A stretch of 7,087 nt of DNA from contig JAHEYX010000165.1 of assembly GCA_023251415.1 (NCBI GenBank), positions 1-7,087 of the forward strand. The letters run 5' to 3'. The stretch is from Chitinophagales bacterium. GTDB taxonomy: Bacteria > Bacteroidota > Bacteroidia > Chitinophagales > CAIODY01. The notes beneath the pieces were generated by a model that had not been told where the DNA came from, did not search any database, and saw only the letters and a list, made by a program, of their open reading frames with translations. The translations under genes were made by a program, and so were the position numbers. Below are positions 1 to 6,041 of this stretch, in pieces. The stretch's first letter is position 1, and each line of letters opens with the position of its first letter.

Positions 1-573
1 TTGTCCGGCACTTCCTAATGAACCACTACCTGAGGGCCATCCTTTTAATCCAATTCCTGCTGCATTTTGTAAAAACGCATAATTATCCGGTTCATTAAAT
101 CCATTGCTGTTTCCACCCCAATTGGCATACATACCGCTGCTTACTACGCCGGTTCCTGCACCATTATTACCTTCACCGGTAAAAAATACAGTTCCTATAC
201 TATCATTATTACCGTCCCAAAGCCAGGTCCCTTCTGTTGCACGATCGCTGGCTCCTATCCAGATATAAGCGATATTGCCTCCATCCGGAGCGGTGGTGTA
301 ATTGTTAGGTATAGCTGCTCCACCGATAATGGCTGAGTAAACAGCTAATTGTTCTAAACTGTCAGCAATTTCAACTAAATGCCCACCTCTGGCAACAGCA
401 CAAGCTGCTGCATCCATCCATGTTTTCTTTTCTTTAATAATTTGATACAATTTACTGTTGTAATGAAACGAATAAATTTGGTTTGTATCGGCTATGCAGG
501 TGCTTTTTGGTTGAGCGAACAACTGTTGTGTAATCGATACCAATAACAGTAAAAAAGTAATATAAATTTTCAT
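1..573 (-). CDS. Secreted C-type lectin-like domain protein (3' end beyond window)
   Basis: Partial gene: 191 codons are visible from ATG at 571-573, with the reading frame open to base 1. Residues 1-20 form a signal peptide (MKIYIT, a Leu-rich core, then QLFA before Gln21), so the product is exported. From about residue 33 it reads as a C-type lectin-like domain: KTWMDAAACAVARGGHLVEI (50-69) matches the first helix and strand, WIGASD (105-110) and EGTWLWDG (114-121) match the core WIGL-type segment, and NW near 151 with NEPDN (160-164) matches the long loop that in calcium-dependent members binds sugar. The sugar-binding triplet reads EPD rather than EPN (mannose type) or QPD (galactose type). 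The C-terminus is missing, so a sorting signal or further domains cannot be judged. Gene has no Shine-Dalgarno sequence. It lies downstream of a strong terminator and so probably has its own promoter. The fold assignment is fairly sure; the ligand is unknown. Confidence 0.85.
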   Translation of the reverse strand, partial: MKIYITFLLLLVSITQQLFAQPKSTCIADTNQIYSFHYNSKLYQIIKEKKTWMDAAACAVARGGHLVEIADSLEQLAVYSAIIGGAAIPNNYTTAPDGGNIAYIWIGASDRATEGTWLWDGNNDSIGTVFFTGEGNNGAGTGVVSSGMYANWGGNSNGFNEPDNYAFLQNAAGIGLKGWPSGSGSLGSAGQ

Positions 574-591
574 GGTTGTTTCATTTATGGG

Positions 592-621
592 TAAAAATAA
601 ACAACTTGCTTGAAATGTAAA
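592..621 (-). promoter_or_regulatory. Possible promoter of the lectin-domain gene
   Basis: On the minus strand TTTA (621-618) is followed after 18 bases by TATTTTTA (599-592). That is one base from the Bacteroidota -7 consensus TAnnTTTG, with a weak match to the -33 TTTG. It would give a leader of roughly 12 bases before the ATG at 573. The terminator just upstream means some promoter is needed here, but the match is imperfect. Confidence 0.3.
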
Positions 622-631
622 CGATTAATTC

Positions 632-659
632 GGCAATGCCCGGCAAGCGAATTGCAATT
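632..659. promoter_or_regulatory. Two small dyads upstream of the lectin-domain gene
   Basis: GGCAATGCC (632-640) has perfect 4-base arms around a single centre base. AATTGCAATT (650-659) is a perfect 10-base palindrome. Both sit just upstream of the candidate lectin promoter, where an operator could be. Short palindromes arise by chance in AT-rich DNA and no known regulator site is recognised, so this is only a possible regulatory site. Confidence 0.2.
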
Positions 660-684
660 GAAGTAGCAGGCCACCATTTGCAAC

Positions 685-734
685 AAAAAAAATGCAGTAA
701 AAAATAAGGTATTCGCTTATTTGTTACTGCATTT
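685..734 (-). terminator. Intrinsic terminator after glmM
   Basis: An inverted repeat pairs 690-708 with 716-734: 19 pairs with a single A/G mismatch around a 7-base loop. Read on the minus strand, the hairpin is followed at once by a run of T (complement of the A tract at 685-690). It begins 19 bases beyond the glmM stop codon and should end the leftward operon before the lectin-domain gene. Confidence 0.88.
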
Positions 735-752
735 CCAGGATAGAAAACAGGA

Positions 753-2138
753 TTAATTGGCTGTAAATTCTTTAATATCACTCATGATTTTTAACGTCAT
801 GTTTTCGGCGATATTTTTATAACGACTTTCTGCATAAATACGAATGATTGGTTCGGTGTTGGATTGACGTAAATGCACCCATCCTTCTTCCATTTCAATT
901 TTTAAACCGTCAATACGATTCAATTTTTCGTTTTTATACTTGACAGCTATTTTCTCAAACAATTCATTCAAATCCACTTCTTTTTCTAAGGTGAATTTGT
1001 TTTTCACTATCGTATAATCCGGGTAGGTATTACGAAGCAGCTTCATGGTTTTGTTTGATTTTGCCAAATGAGTTAAGAATAATGCTATTCCAACTAAGGC
1101 ATCACGACCATAATGCAATTCAGGATAAATAACGCCCCCATTTCCTTCACCACCTATTACGGCGTTTACTTCTTTCATTTTACTTACTACATTCACTTCA
1201 CCAACAGCGGCTCCAAAATATTCGCAACCGTTTTTCTCGGTAACATCTTTCAATGCTTTGGTTGATGATAAATTACTTACTGTAGCTCCTTTAGTATGTT
1301 GTAAGATGTAATCTGAAATAGCCACCAAGGTATATTCTTCTCCAAACATCTCCCCTTCTTCAGTAACAAAGCATAAACGATCTACATCCGGATCAACTGC
1401 AATACCTAAATTAGCTTTACGGAATTTAACCTCATTGGCTAAAGCCGATAAATTTTCTGGTAAAGGTTCAGGATTGTGTGCAAATTTTCCGCTGACATCG
1501 TCAAATAATACTTGTACATCATTAACGCCCAATGCTTTCAATAATTTTGGAACCACTAAAGCTCCGGTAGAATTAACAGCATCAACAATGATTTTAAATT
1601 CTTTCATTGCAATGGCACCTTTCTCCACTAATGGCAATGCTAAAATTTTCTCGATGTGTTTATCGAAGTAAGTATCGTTAACGGTTACAGTACCTAAATC
1701 ATTAACATCCGCAAATTCAAATTTTTCTTTTGCAGCTATTTTCAGAATTTTTTGACCGTCTTTATCGGAAATAAATTCACCTGCAGCGTTCAATAACTTT
1801 AAGGCGTTCCATTCTTTAGGATTATGACTGGCAGTAAGTATAATACCACCACCGGCTTGTTCCATTGGTACGGCAATTTCAACGGTAGGAGTGGTCGATA
1901 AGCCCAAGTTAACTACTTCAAATCCCATAGCAACCAAGGTAGAAATAACTAAATTTTCTAACATAGGTCCGCTGATACGCGCATCTCGTCCGATTACTAA
2001 TTTCTTTTTGCCGGTATTTTCATAAATAAATGAAGCGAATGCGGCAGTGTACTTTACAATGTCAATAGGAGATAAGGATTCACCCGGCTTTCCACCTATA
2101 GTACCTCTGATGCCGGAAATTGATTTAATGAGTGTCAA
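753..2138 (-). CDS. glmM: Phosphoglucosamine mutase (PGM/PMM family), TTG start
   Basis: Cytoplasmic enzyme of the alpha-D-phosphohexomutase family. GlmM converts glucosamine-6-phosphate to glucosamine-1-phosphate, the step before UDP-GlcNAc for peptidoglycan and lipid A. With the start chosen here it has 461 residues, the usual length in Bacteroidota. Visible motifs are the active-site loop TASHNP (102-107, phosphoserine Ser104), the Mg-binding loop DPDVDR (259-264), the sugar-recognition loop GEGNGG (330-335), and the phosphate-binding RQSNTEP (424-430). The start is TTG at 2136-2138, giving (M)TLIKSISGIRGTIGG, which is where family members begin. The frame stays open 25 codons further up to another TTG at 2211-2213, but that stretch overlaps the preceding gene, covers the likely promoter and resembles no family sequence. 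The sugar loop is not GEQSGH as in E. coli GlmM, so phosphomannomutase activity, alone or in addition, remains possible. Last gene of the leftward cluster. Confidence 0.92.
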   Translation of the reverse strand: MTLIKSISGIRGTIGGKPGESLSPIDIVKYTAAFASFIYENTGKKKLVIGRDARISGPMLENLVISTLVAMGFEVVNLGLSTTPTVEIAVPMEQAGGGIILTASHNPKEWNALKLLNAAGEFISDKDGQKILKIAAKEKFEFADVNDLGTVTVNDTYFDKHIEKILALPLVEKGAIAMKEFKIIVDAVNSTGALVVPKLLKALGVNDVQVLFDDVSGKFAHNPEPLPENLSALANEVKFRKANLGIAVDPDVDRLCFVTEEGEMFGEEYTLVAISDYILQHTKGATVSNLSSTKALKDVTEKNGCEYFGAAVGEVNVVSKMKEVNAVIGGEGNGGVIYPELHYGRDALVGIALFLTHLAKSNKTMKLLRNTYPDYTIVKNKFTLEKEVDLNELFEKIAVKYKNEKLNRIDGLKIEMEEGWVHLRQSNTEPIIRIYAESRYKNIAENMTLKIMSDIKEFTAN

Positions 2139-2159
2139 AACTGTATAATTTTTGGATTG

Positions 2160-2189
2160 CAAAGGTAGCAGAAAATCGCAGAAAAGAAA
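2160..2189 (-). promoter_or_regulatory. Likely glmM promoter (Bacteroidota type)
   Basis: On the minus strand TACCTTTG (2167-2160) matches the Bacteroidota -7 consensus TAnnTTTG exactly. It is preceded after an 18-base spacer by TTTC (2189-2186), one base from the -33 TTTG. Transcription would start about 15 bases before the TTG at 2138. It lies in the 64-base gap between the PLP enzyme and glmM, so glmM can be expressed apart from the cluster, and its position supports the shorter glmM start. Confidence 0.6.
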
Positions 2190-2202
2190 GCTGATTTTTA
2201 AC

Positions 2203-3126
2203 TCATTTTTCAATTCCTTTATTTCCTTGTATCCCGCCTGTATGAAAGGCTACTACCGTACTGCCATATTCAATTTTATTATTATGAATTAAGTCATAAA
2301 TACCATAACACATCTTGGCTGTGTAAGTATAATCCAATACTACCTGATGTTCTTTTTCAAAGGCCTTAAAAAAGTCAATTAAAGGCTCATTAACGCGTCC
2401 AAATCCACCGAAATGATAACTTGTAATGACTTGCCATTGAATGTTTGACTTGATTTTTTGTGCTAAAATCGGCACCATTTCTTCGCCTTGCTTAAACCCG
2501 GTAAATCCTAACCCAATGGCATTTGGAAATGGACAGGAATTGACTAAACCGGCAAAGGTATTTCCTCGTCCGATAGCTGATGCAAAGTACAAAGCTTGAT
2601 TTTTATCAAATACGGGTAAATCCTTACAATGCGACCATATTTCTTCACAACCTTTTAAACCGGCTTCGTTATCACCTCCTTCGGGTATCCAATAAAAATT
2701 ACCGTATTGCCCTTTCAAATCCGAAATAAACGCCTCACTGTATTTATTAGCATAGGCAGCTTTAGAAACAAAATGCAGTTGCATACCGTCTGCCTTTGCC
2801 TTTTGTAACGTGGGATTATCGTAATTAACTTCTGAACGAATGACTCCTATACTTTTTAATCCCAATATTCTACAAGCTGCAGCTGTTGCAGCAATATGAT
2901 TCGAAAATGGACCACCGAAAGTGACTATGGTGTTTAATCCTTGAGCATCAGCGGCAGCAATGTTGTATTTTAATTTAAACCATTTGTTGCCTCCGGTTTC
3001 TGCATCAATTTCATCTATTCGCACCAAACCAAATTTCACTCCATGCTTAGTCAGAAAATCGTCCTGAAGCCATTGAATGCGCGATTGGATTGCTCGGTCG
3101 AAATAGGCGCTTACTTGTTCTTTCAA
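2203..3126 (-). CDS. PLP-dependent D-cysteine desulfhydrase / ACC deaminase family protein, TTG start
   Basis: A 307-residue fold-type II PLP enzyme, about the normal length of the ACC deaminase/D-cysteine desulfhydrase family. The PLP-binding lysine is Lys48 in GGNKWFKLKYN (45-55). The next signature is TFGGPFSNHIAATAAAC (69-85), with Ser75-Asn76-His77 at the usual Ser-Asn-His/Gln position. IPEGGDNEAGLKG (147-159) and the phosphate loop AIGRGNTFAGL (184-194) follow, the loop reading GRGNT where GSGGT or GTGGT is commoner. Where ACC deaminase has its diagnostic Glu and Leu, this protein appears to have Thr269 (YTAK) and Thr296 (AFHTGG). The HTGG form is typical of desulfhydrase-like members, so true ACC deaminase activity is unlikely and the substrate is uncertain. 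The start is TTG at 3124-3126, 2 bases after the stop of the GSCFA gene; no in-frame ATG lies nearby. Probably co-translated with its upstream neighbours. Confidence 0.82.
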   Translation of the reverse strand: MKEQVSAYFDRAIQSRIQWLQDDFLTKHGVKFGLVRIDEIDAETGGNKWFKLKYNIAAADAQGLNTIVTFGGPFSNHIAATAAACRILGLKSIGVIRSEVNYDNPTLQKAKADGMQLHFVSKAAYANKYSEAFISDLKGQYGNFYWIPEGGDNEAGLKGCEEIWSHCKDLPVFDKNQALYFASAIGRGNTFAGLVNSCPFPNAIGLGFTGFKQGEEMVPILAQKIKSNIQWQVITSYHFGGFGRVNEPLIDFFKAFEKEHQVVLDYTYTAKMCYGIYDLIHNNKIEYGSTVVAFHTGGIQGNKGIEK

Positions 3127-3128
3127 GC

Positions 3129-4145
3129 TTATGAAGGGTTTAAGTTCCGCAACAACAAGGTTTCTTCCTCTTTAAAATCCAAAGCGGTGGTTTGTTTTAA
3201 TTGATTTATAGTAGCTAGCGTTTTTTGTATAAACTGTTGGTGCGCCAACGATTCAGGATTACGCGGTTTATGACTTGCTGCTGCTTGTATTGCTGCAATT
3301 TTATCTACTGTTGCGATGCTTTCTTTAGCCAACATGTTTTGAATTAATGCTTGCCAAACATACTCCGTAGCCATACGATTGGGATGCAAATAATCTTCCG
3401 TAAAAAAACGATAATCGCGTAAATCATCCATCACCAACTCATAAGCCGGAAAATAATACACGTCAGGTAAAGCTTGTACCAATTGATGAATGGCCGTAAA
3501 TAAATGCGCTTTACTGAGTGTGTTTTCTTCAAAACCAAAAGCTAAATAACGAACCGGACTAACGGTTAATACCACCTTTACTTTTGGATTTACGGTTCGT
3601 ATAGCATGAATAGCGGACGTTAACAGGTCAACAATTTCGTCAGGACTTAAATACCGTTTATTGAAATGGGCGCCTGAAATTTTATGGCAATTCGAAACGA
3701 TGTACTCTTCTGTAGCTGCTGGCGTGATTGCTTCCGGTTTTAACGAAAAAACATGGGCTGTACCAAAGGTTAAAAACAAATAATCACATTGTTCCAATTG
3801 ATTGGATGCGGCTTGCATACCGCTGTTCATTGCTGTTAAAGCTGCTTCAATGGTGGGTTTTGAAAAATCGGAATGGTGCTGCCAACTGTGATACAGTTCG
3901 TTATGCAAAAACAATTCATCGGCATTAACCCATTTTTTATCCAACAAACGCTGTATGCCATTTACCATCGAGGCCGGATTGTATTGTTGTCCGAATGGAT
4001 TGATCGTGATGTTAAACTTGTTTTGCTGAAAGCGTTTACCAATATTCTCACTAAAACAAGAACCCAGGGTTACTATGCGATCGTGATGTGTTATTTTAAA
4101 CGGAACCGGCTTCAGCACCAATACACTGCGATAAGTTGAACTCAT
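3129..4145 (-). CDS. GSCFA-family protein (SGNH-hydrolase-like), function unknown
   Basis: A 338-residue protein carrying the signature that names the family: TLGSCFSENIG (26-36), with Gly28-Ser29-Cys30-Phe31. Other blocks usual for GSCFA proteins are INPFGQQYNPASM (48-60), LFLTFGTAHVF (123-133), VLTVSPVRY (192-200) and FTEDYLHPN (248-256). Ser29 near the N-terminus plus Asp251 and His254 in a late DYLH look like the Ser-Asp-His arrangement of SGNH esterases or acyltransferases; that reading is inference. No signal peptide or membrane segment is seen, so it is probably cytoplasmic. The last 60 residues or so are charged and helix-like. The ATG at 4143-4145 overlaps the stop of the nucleoside phosphorylase gene (ATGA), and the PLP enzyme follows after 2 bases, so the three are probably co-translated. 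The biological role of the family is not established. Confidence 0.88.
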   Translation of the reverse strand: MSSTYRSVLVLKPVPFKITHHDRIVTLGSCFSENIGKRFQQNKFNITINPFGQQYNPASMVNGIQRLLDKKWVNADELFLHNELYHSWQHHSDFSKPTIEAALTAMNSGMQAASNQLEQCDYLFLTFGTAHVFSLKPEAITPAATEEYIVSNCHKISGAHFNKRYLSPDEIVDLLTSAIHAIRTVNPKVKVVLTVSPVRYLAFGFEENTLSKAHLFTAIHQLVQALPDVYYFPAYELVMDDLRDYRFFTEDYLHPNRMATEYVWQALIQNMLAKESIATVDKIAAIQAAASHKPRNPESLAHQQFIQKTLATINQLKQTTALDFKEEETLLLRNLNPS

Positions 4146-5005
4146 ATCTTTTCAATTATGGCCAAGCTGTTTTCGATCATCTTTTTAATTTGCTTATCGG
4201 CATCGGTACTGAATACCTTGCTTACGCGATTGGCTACTAATAAACTTACCGACATACATTGGTGACCCAATAAACCGCCTAATGCATAGATACCTGATGT
4301 TTCCATTTCAAAATTAGTTACCGGCACTTTGCGATAACTCATTTTAGCCAATTCACTTAACAAGTTAGGATGTTTTAATTTATAACGCAAAGCACGTCCT
4401 TGCGGTGCATAAAAACCCGGACAAGTTACGGTGGTGCCAATTTGAGCAATCGGCTTAAAGGCTTCTAATAGAGCAGCACTTCCTTCGGCAACATACGAAG
4501 GCAGTTGAAAGGTTTTTTGCAAATGTTCTTGAACAGCCAAAGCTGCTTTCGATTGTTTAAGTGGATAAAATTGCATTAATGTATCCAATCCAATAGCGTG
4601 GGCAGAAGCCAGTACCGTATTAACCGGTAAATCTTCGCGCATCGAGCCACTGGTTCCTAAACGGATGATTTGTAAGGAATTAGGCTTAGCCTTCAATAAA
4701 CGTGAATTTAAGTCAATATTGGCTAAAGCATCTAATTCATTTAGTACGATATCAATATTATCGGTACCAATGCCGGTAGAAACAATACTGATTCGTTTTT
4801 TGCCGATATAACCGGTATGCGTAATAAACTCGCGGTGTTGTTTCTTCACTTCTATTTTATCTAAATACTTACTTACAGCTTTTACACGATCAGGGTCGCC
4901 TACAGTAATGACGGTTGAAGCCAATTCTTCCGGACGAACATTTAAGTGATAAACTGCTCCGGAGGCATTAATGATTAATTCACTTTCGGCGATTCTGTTT
5001 TTCAT
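4142..5005 (-). CDS. Nucleoside phosphorylase, uridine phosphorylase-like
   Basis: A 287-residue cytoplasmic enzyme of the PNP/UDP phosphorylase family (NP-I), which cleaves a nucleoside with phosphate to a free base and ribose-1-phosphate. Visible signatures are the phosphate loop VGDPDR (35-40), STGIGTDN (76-83), RLGTSG (115-120; the Arg binds phosphate) and NFEMET (231-236), whose Met-Glu contacts the ribose. FYAPQGR (198-204) places Gln202 and Arg204 like the Gln-x-Arg that recognises uracil in E. coli Udp, so uridine is the likeliest substrate, though other nucleosides cannot be excluded. Its segment LNSRLLKAKPNSLQ (99-112) is longer than in Udp, as far as can be judged by eye. The start is ATG at 5003-5005, with no Shine-Dalgarno. 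First gene of the leftward cluster; its stop overlaps the GSCFA start by 4 bases. It is divergent from the UspA gene across 82 bases. Confidence 0.85.
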   Translation of the reverse strand: MKNRIAESELIINASGAVYHLNVRPEELASTVITVGDPDRVKAVSKYLDKIEVKKQHREFITHTGYIGKKRISIVSTGIGTDNIDIVLNELDALANIDLNSRLLKAKPNSLQIIRLGTSGSMREDLPVNTVLASAHAIGLDTLMQFYPLKQSKAALAVQEHLQKTFQLPSYVAEGSAALLEAFKPIAQIGTTVTCPGFYAPQGRALRYKLKHPNLLSELAKMSYRKVPVTNFEMETSGIYALGGLLGHQCMSVSLLVANRVSKVFSTDADKQIKKMIENSLAIIEKI

Positions 5006-5087
5006 AAATTTATGTAAAATTTTTAATTTGAAAATATCTAGTGTCGTTTTGTTTCGCTATTTTTACAGCGTAAAATTAAAATTAATC
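5006..5087. other. Divergent intergenic region between nucleoside phosphorylase and UspA genes
   Basis: This 82-base, very AT-rich gap must hold promoters for both directions. For the plus strand TATTTTTA (5059-5066) is one base from the TAnnTTTG -7 element and would give a leader of about 15 bases before the UspA ATG, but no good -33 element stands at the right distance. For the minus strand the best candidate, TATTTTCA (5036-5029), is poor. No clear operator or riboswitch is seen. Confidence 0.4.
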
Positions 5088-5945
5088 ATGAAGTTAAGTA
5101 TCAAGAAAATTCTCGTTCCTACAGATTTCTCAGAAATCTCTTATTCAGCCTTAGAATATGCCGCTTTTGTTGCTAAAAAAGCCGGTGCTAAAATAACCCT
5201 TTTGCATGTTTACGAGCATGGCGATGATGATAGTGCGCAAAAAATCACCAACTACAAAGAATTAATCGAAAAAGGTATCCAACAAAAAATGGAGGATATT
5301 AAAAGTGAAAACATGAATTTGTGGGGTGTGAAAATTGAAACCAAAATCGTAAACGGAAAAACGTATCGTGAAATTGAAGCTGCCGTTCAGGAATTAGGCA
5401 TTGATATGGTGGTGATGGGTACACACGGTAGTAAATTAGATGTAAAACACTTATCGAAGTATTTCTTAGGTTCGAATGCTTACCGTACTGTTCACGAAAG
5501 CAGTTGTCCGGTTATTACTATTCGTAAAAAAGCCAAGAAAATTGAATGTGCCAATATCTTATTGCCATTGGATGTGACTAAAGAATCACGTCAAAAGACT
5601 GATTTTGCTGTTGAATGGGCTAAATTATTCGGCGCTAAAATTCACTTATTAGCTGTTACCGAATTATTGGATGAATTTATTTCTGACGTAAACAAATTAA
5701 ATGAATTATTAAAAGAAGTAGAAACGCGTTTACAAAAAGAAGAAATTCCGTATACCGTAAAAATGTATCGTAATTCGAGCTTATCAAAAACTGTTTTGCA
5801 ACACGCTAAAAAAATGAATTGCGATTTAGTTTTGATTATGAGCCGCAAAGATTCGATGTTTGGTGAGTTCTTAGTTCCTGCAGCTGATCGTAAAGTTATT
5901 GGTGAATCTGAAATTTCTGTATTGAGTTTGCGTCCAAAACCATAA
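5088..5945 (+). CDS. Tandem universal stress protein (UspA family)
   Basis: A 285-residue cytoplasmic protein with two UspA domains. Domain 1 (about 1-147) starts KKILVPTDFSEIS, with Asp12 at the usual nucleotide-contact position, and ends MVVMGTHG (107-114), then GS (128-129) and SCPVITI (139-145). That is the Gly-x-x-Gly...Gly-Ser ATP-binding pattern of UspA, but with 13 residues rather than about 9 between the parts. Domain 2 (about 154-282) starts NILLPLD and ends DLVLIMSRKDSMFGEF...SEISVLSL; it lacks the glycine pattern, so it probably does not bind ATP there. Two-domain proteins of about 280 residues are common in Bacteroidota. The start is ATG at 5088-5090, directly before the domain; an upstream in-frame ATG at 4971 lies inside the divergent gene and adds unrelated sequence. 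It is a single-gene unit closed by a terminator. The specific stress or partner cannot be told. Confidence 0.88.
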   Translation: MKLSIKKILVPTDFSEISYSALEYAAFVAKKAGAKITLLHVYEHGDDDSAQKITNYKELIEKGIQQKMEDIKSENMNLWGVKIETKIVNGKTYREIEAAVQELGIDMVVMGTHGSKLDVKHLSKYFLGSNAYRTVHESSCPVITIRKKAKKIECANILLPLDVTKESRQKTDFAVEWAKLFGAKIHLLAVTELLDEFISDVNKLNELLKEVETRLQKEEIPYTVKMYRNSSLSKTVLQHAKKMNCDLVLIMSRKDSMFGEFLVPAADRKVIGESEISVLSLRPKP

Positions 5946-5965
5946 TAATTAGCTAACCACACTAT

Positions 5966-6001
5966 AAAAGCATTGTTGTTCTGCAGCAATGCTTTTTTTT
6001 T
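5966..6001 (+). terminator. Intrinsic terminator after the UspA gene
   Basis: AAAGCATTGTTG (5967-5978) pairs with CAGCAATGCTTT (5984-5995): 12 pairs including one G-T, around the 5-base loop TTCTG. It runs into nine T (5993-6001). It lies 21 bases after the UspA stop and separates that gene from the acyltransferase unit. Confidence 0.92.
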
Positions 6002-6022
6002 ACAACACTTACTAGAAAAAGC

Positions 6023-6030
6023 TATTTTTG
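6023..6030 (+). promoter_or_regulatory. Likely -7 promoter element of the acyltransferase-truB unit
   Basis: TATTTTTG matches the Bacteroidota -7 consensus TAnnTTTG exactly. It stands between the UspA terminator and the ATG at 6042, leaving a leader of only about 5 bases. The -33 region (around 6000-6003, TTAC) is a poor match to TTTG. Confidence 0.5.
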
Positions 6031-6041
6031 TTTTTTTACTT

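Noticed and set aside
581..781. Minus-strand 66-codon frame in the glmM-lectin gap
   Set aside because: It spans the terminator hairpin and the end of glmM in another frame; composition is that of non-coding DNA.
1435..1671. Plus-strand open frame of 78 codons inside glmM
   Set aside because: Antisense shadow of a well-supported gene, with no recognisable domain and no promoter.
2139..2213. N-terminal extension of GlmM from TTG at 2211-2213
   Set aside because: It overlaps the preceding gene, covers the likely promoter and matches nothing in the family; similarity starts at the TTG at 2136-2138.
2203..3126. Naming the PLP enzyme gene acdS (ACC deaminase)
   Set aside because: The residues that distinguish ACC deaminase appear to be replaced by Thr269 and Thr296, so a specific symbol is not justified.
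3728..4139. Two overlapping plus-strand open frames inside the GSCFA gene
   Set aside because: Antisense shadows; the GSCFA motifs on the minus strand explain the frame.
3129..5005. A new defence or signalling operon built on the nucleoside phosphorylase
   Set aside because: No nuclease, cyclase, toxin or membrane effector accompanies it; ordinary uridine salvage explains the enzyme.
4971..5087. Upstream in-frame start for the UspA gene (39 extra residues)
   Set aside because: It begins inside the divergent nucleoside phosphorylase gene and translates the promoter gap; the UspA domain begins at the ATG at 5088.
5642..5989. Minus-strand open frame of 115 codons across the end of the UspA gene
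   Set aside because: It runs through the UspA terminator and second domain in antisense and matches no family.
5973..6041. Upstream start for the acyltransferase
   Set aside because: It is a TTG inside the terminator hairpin, and the added residues come from the T-run and promoter; the ATG at 6042 fits the family.
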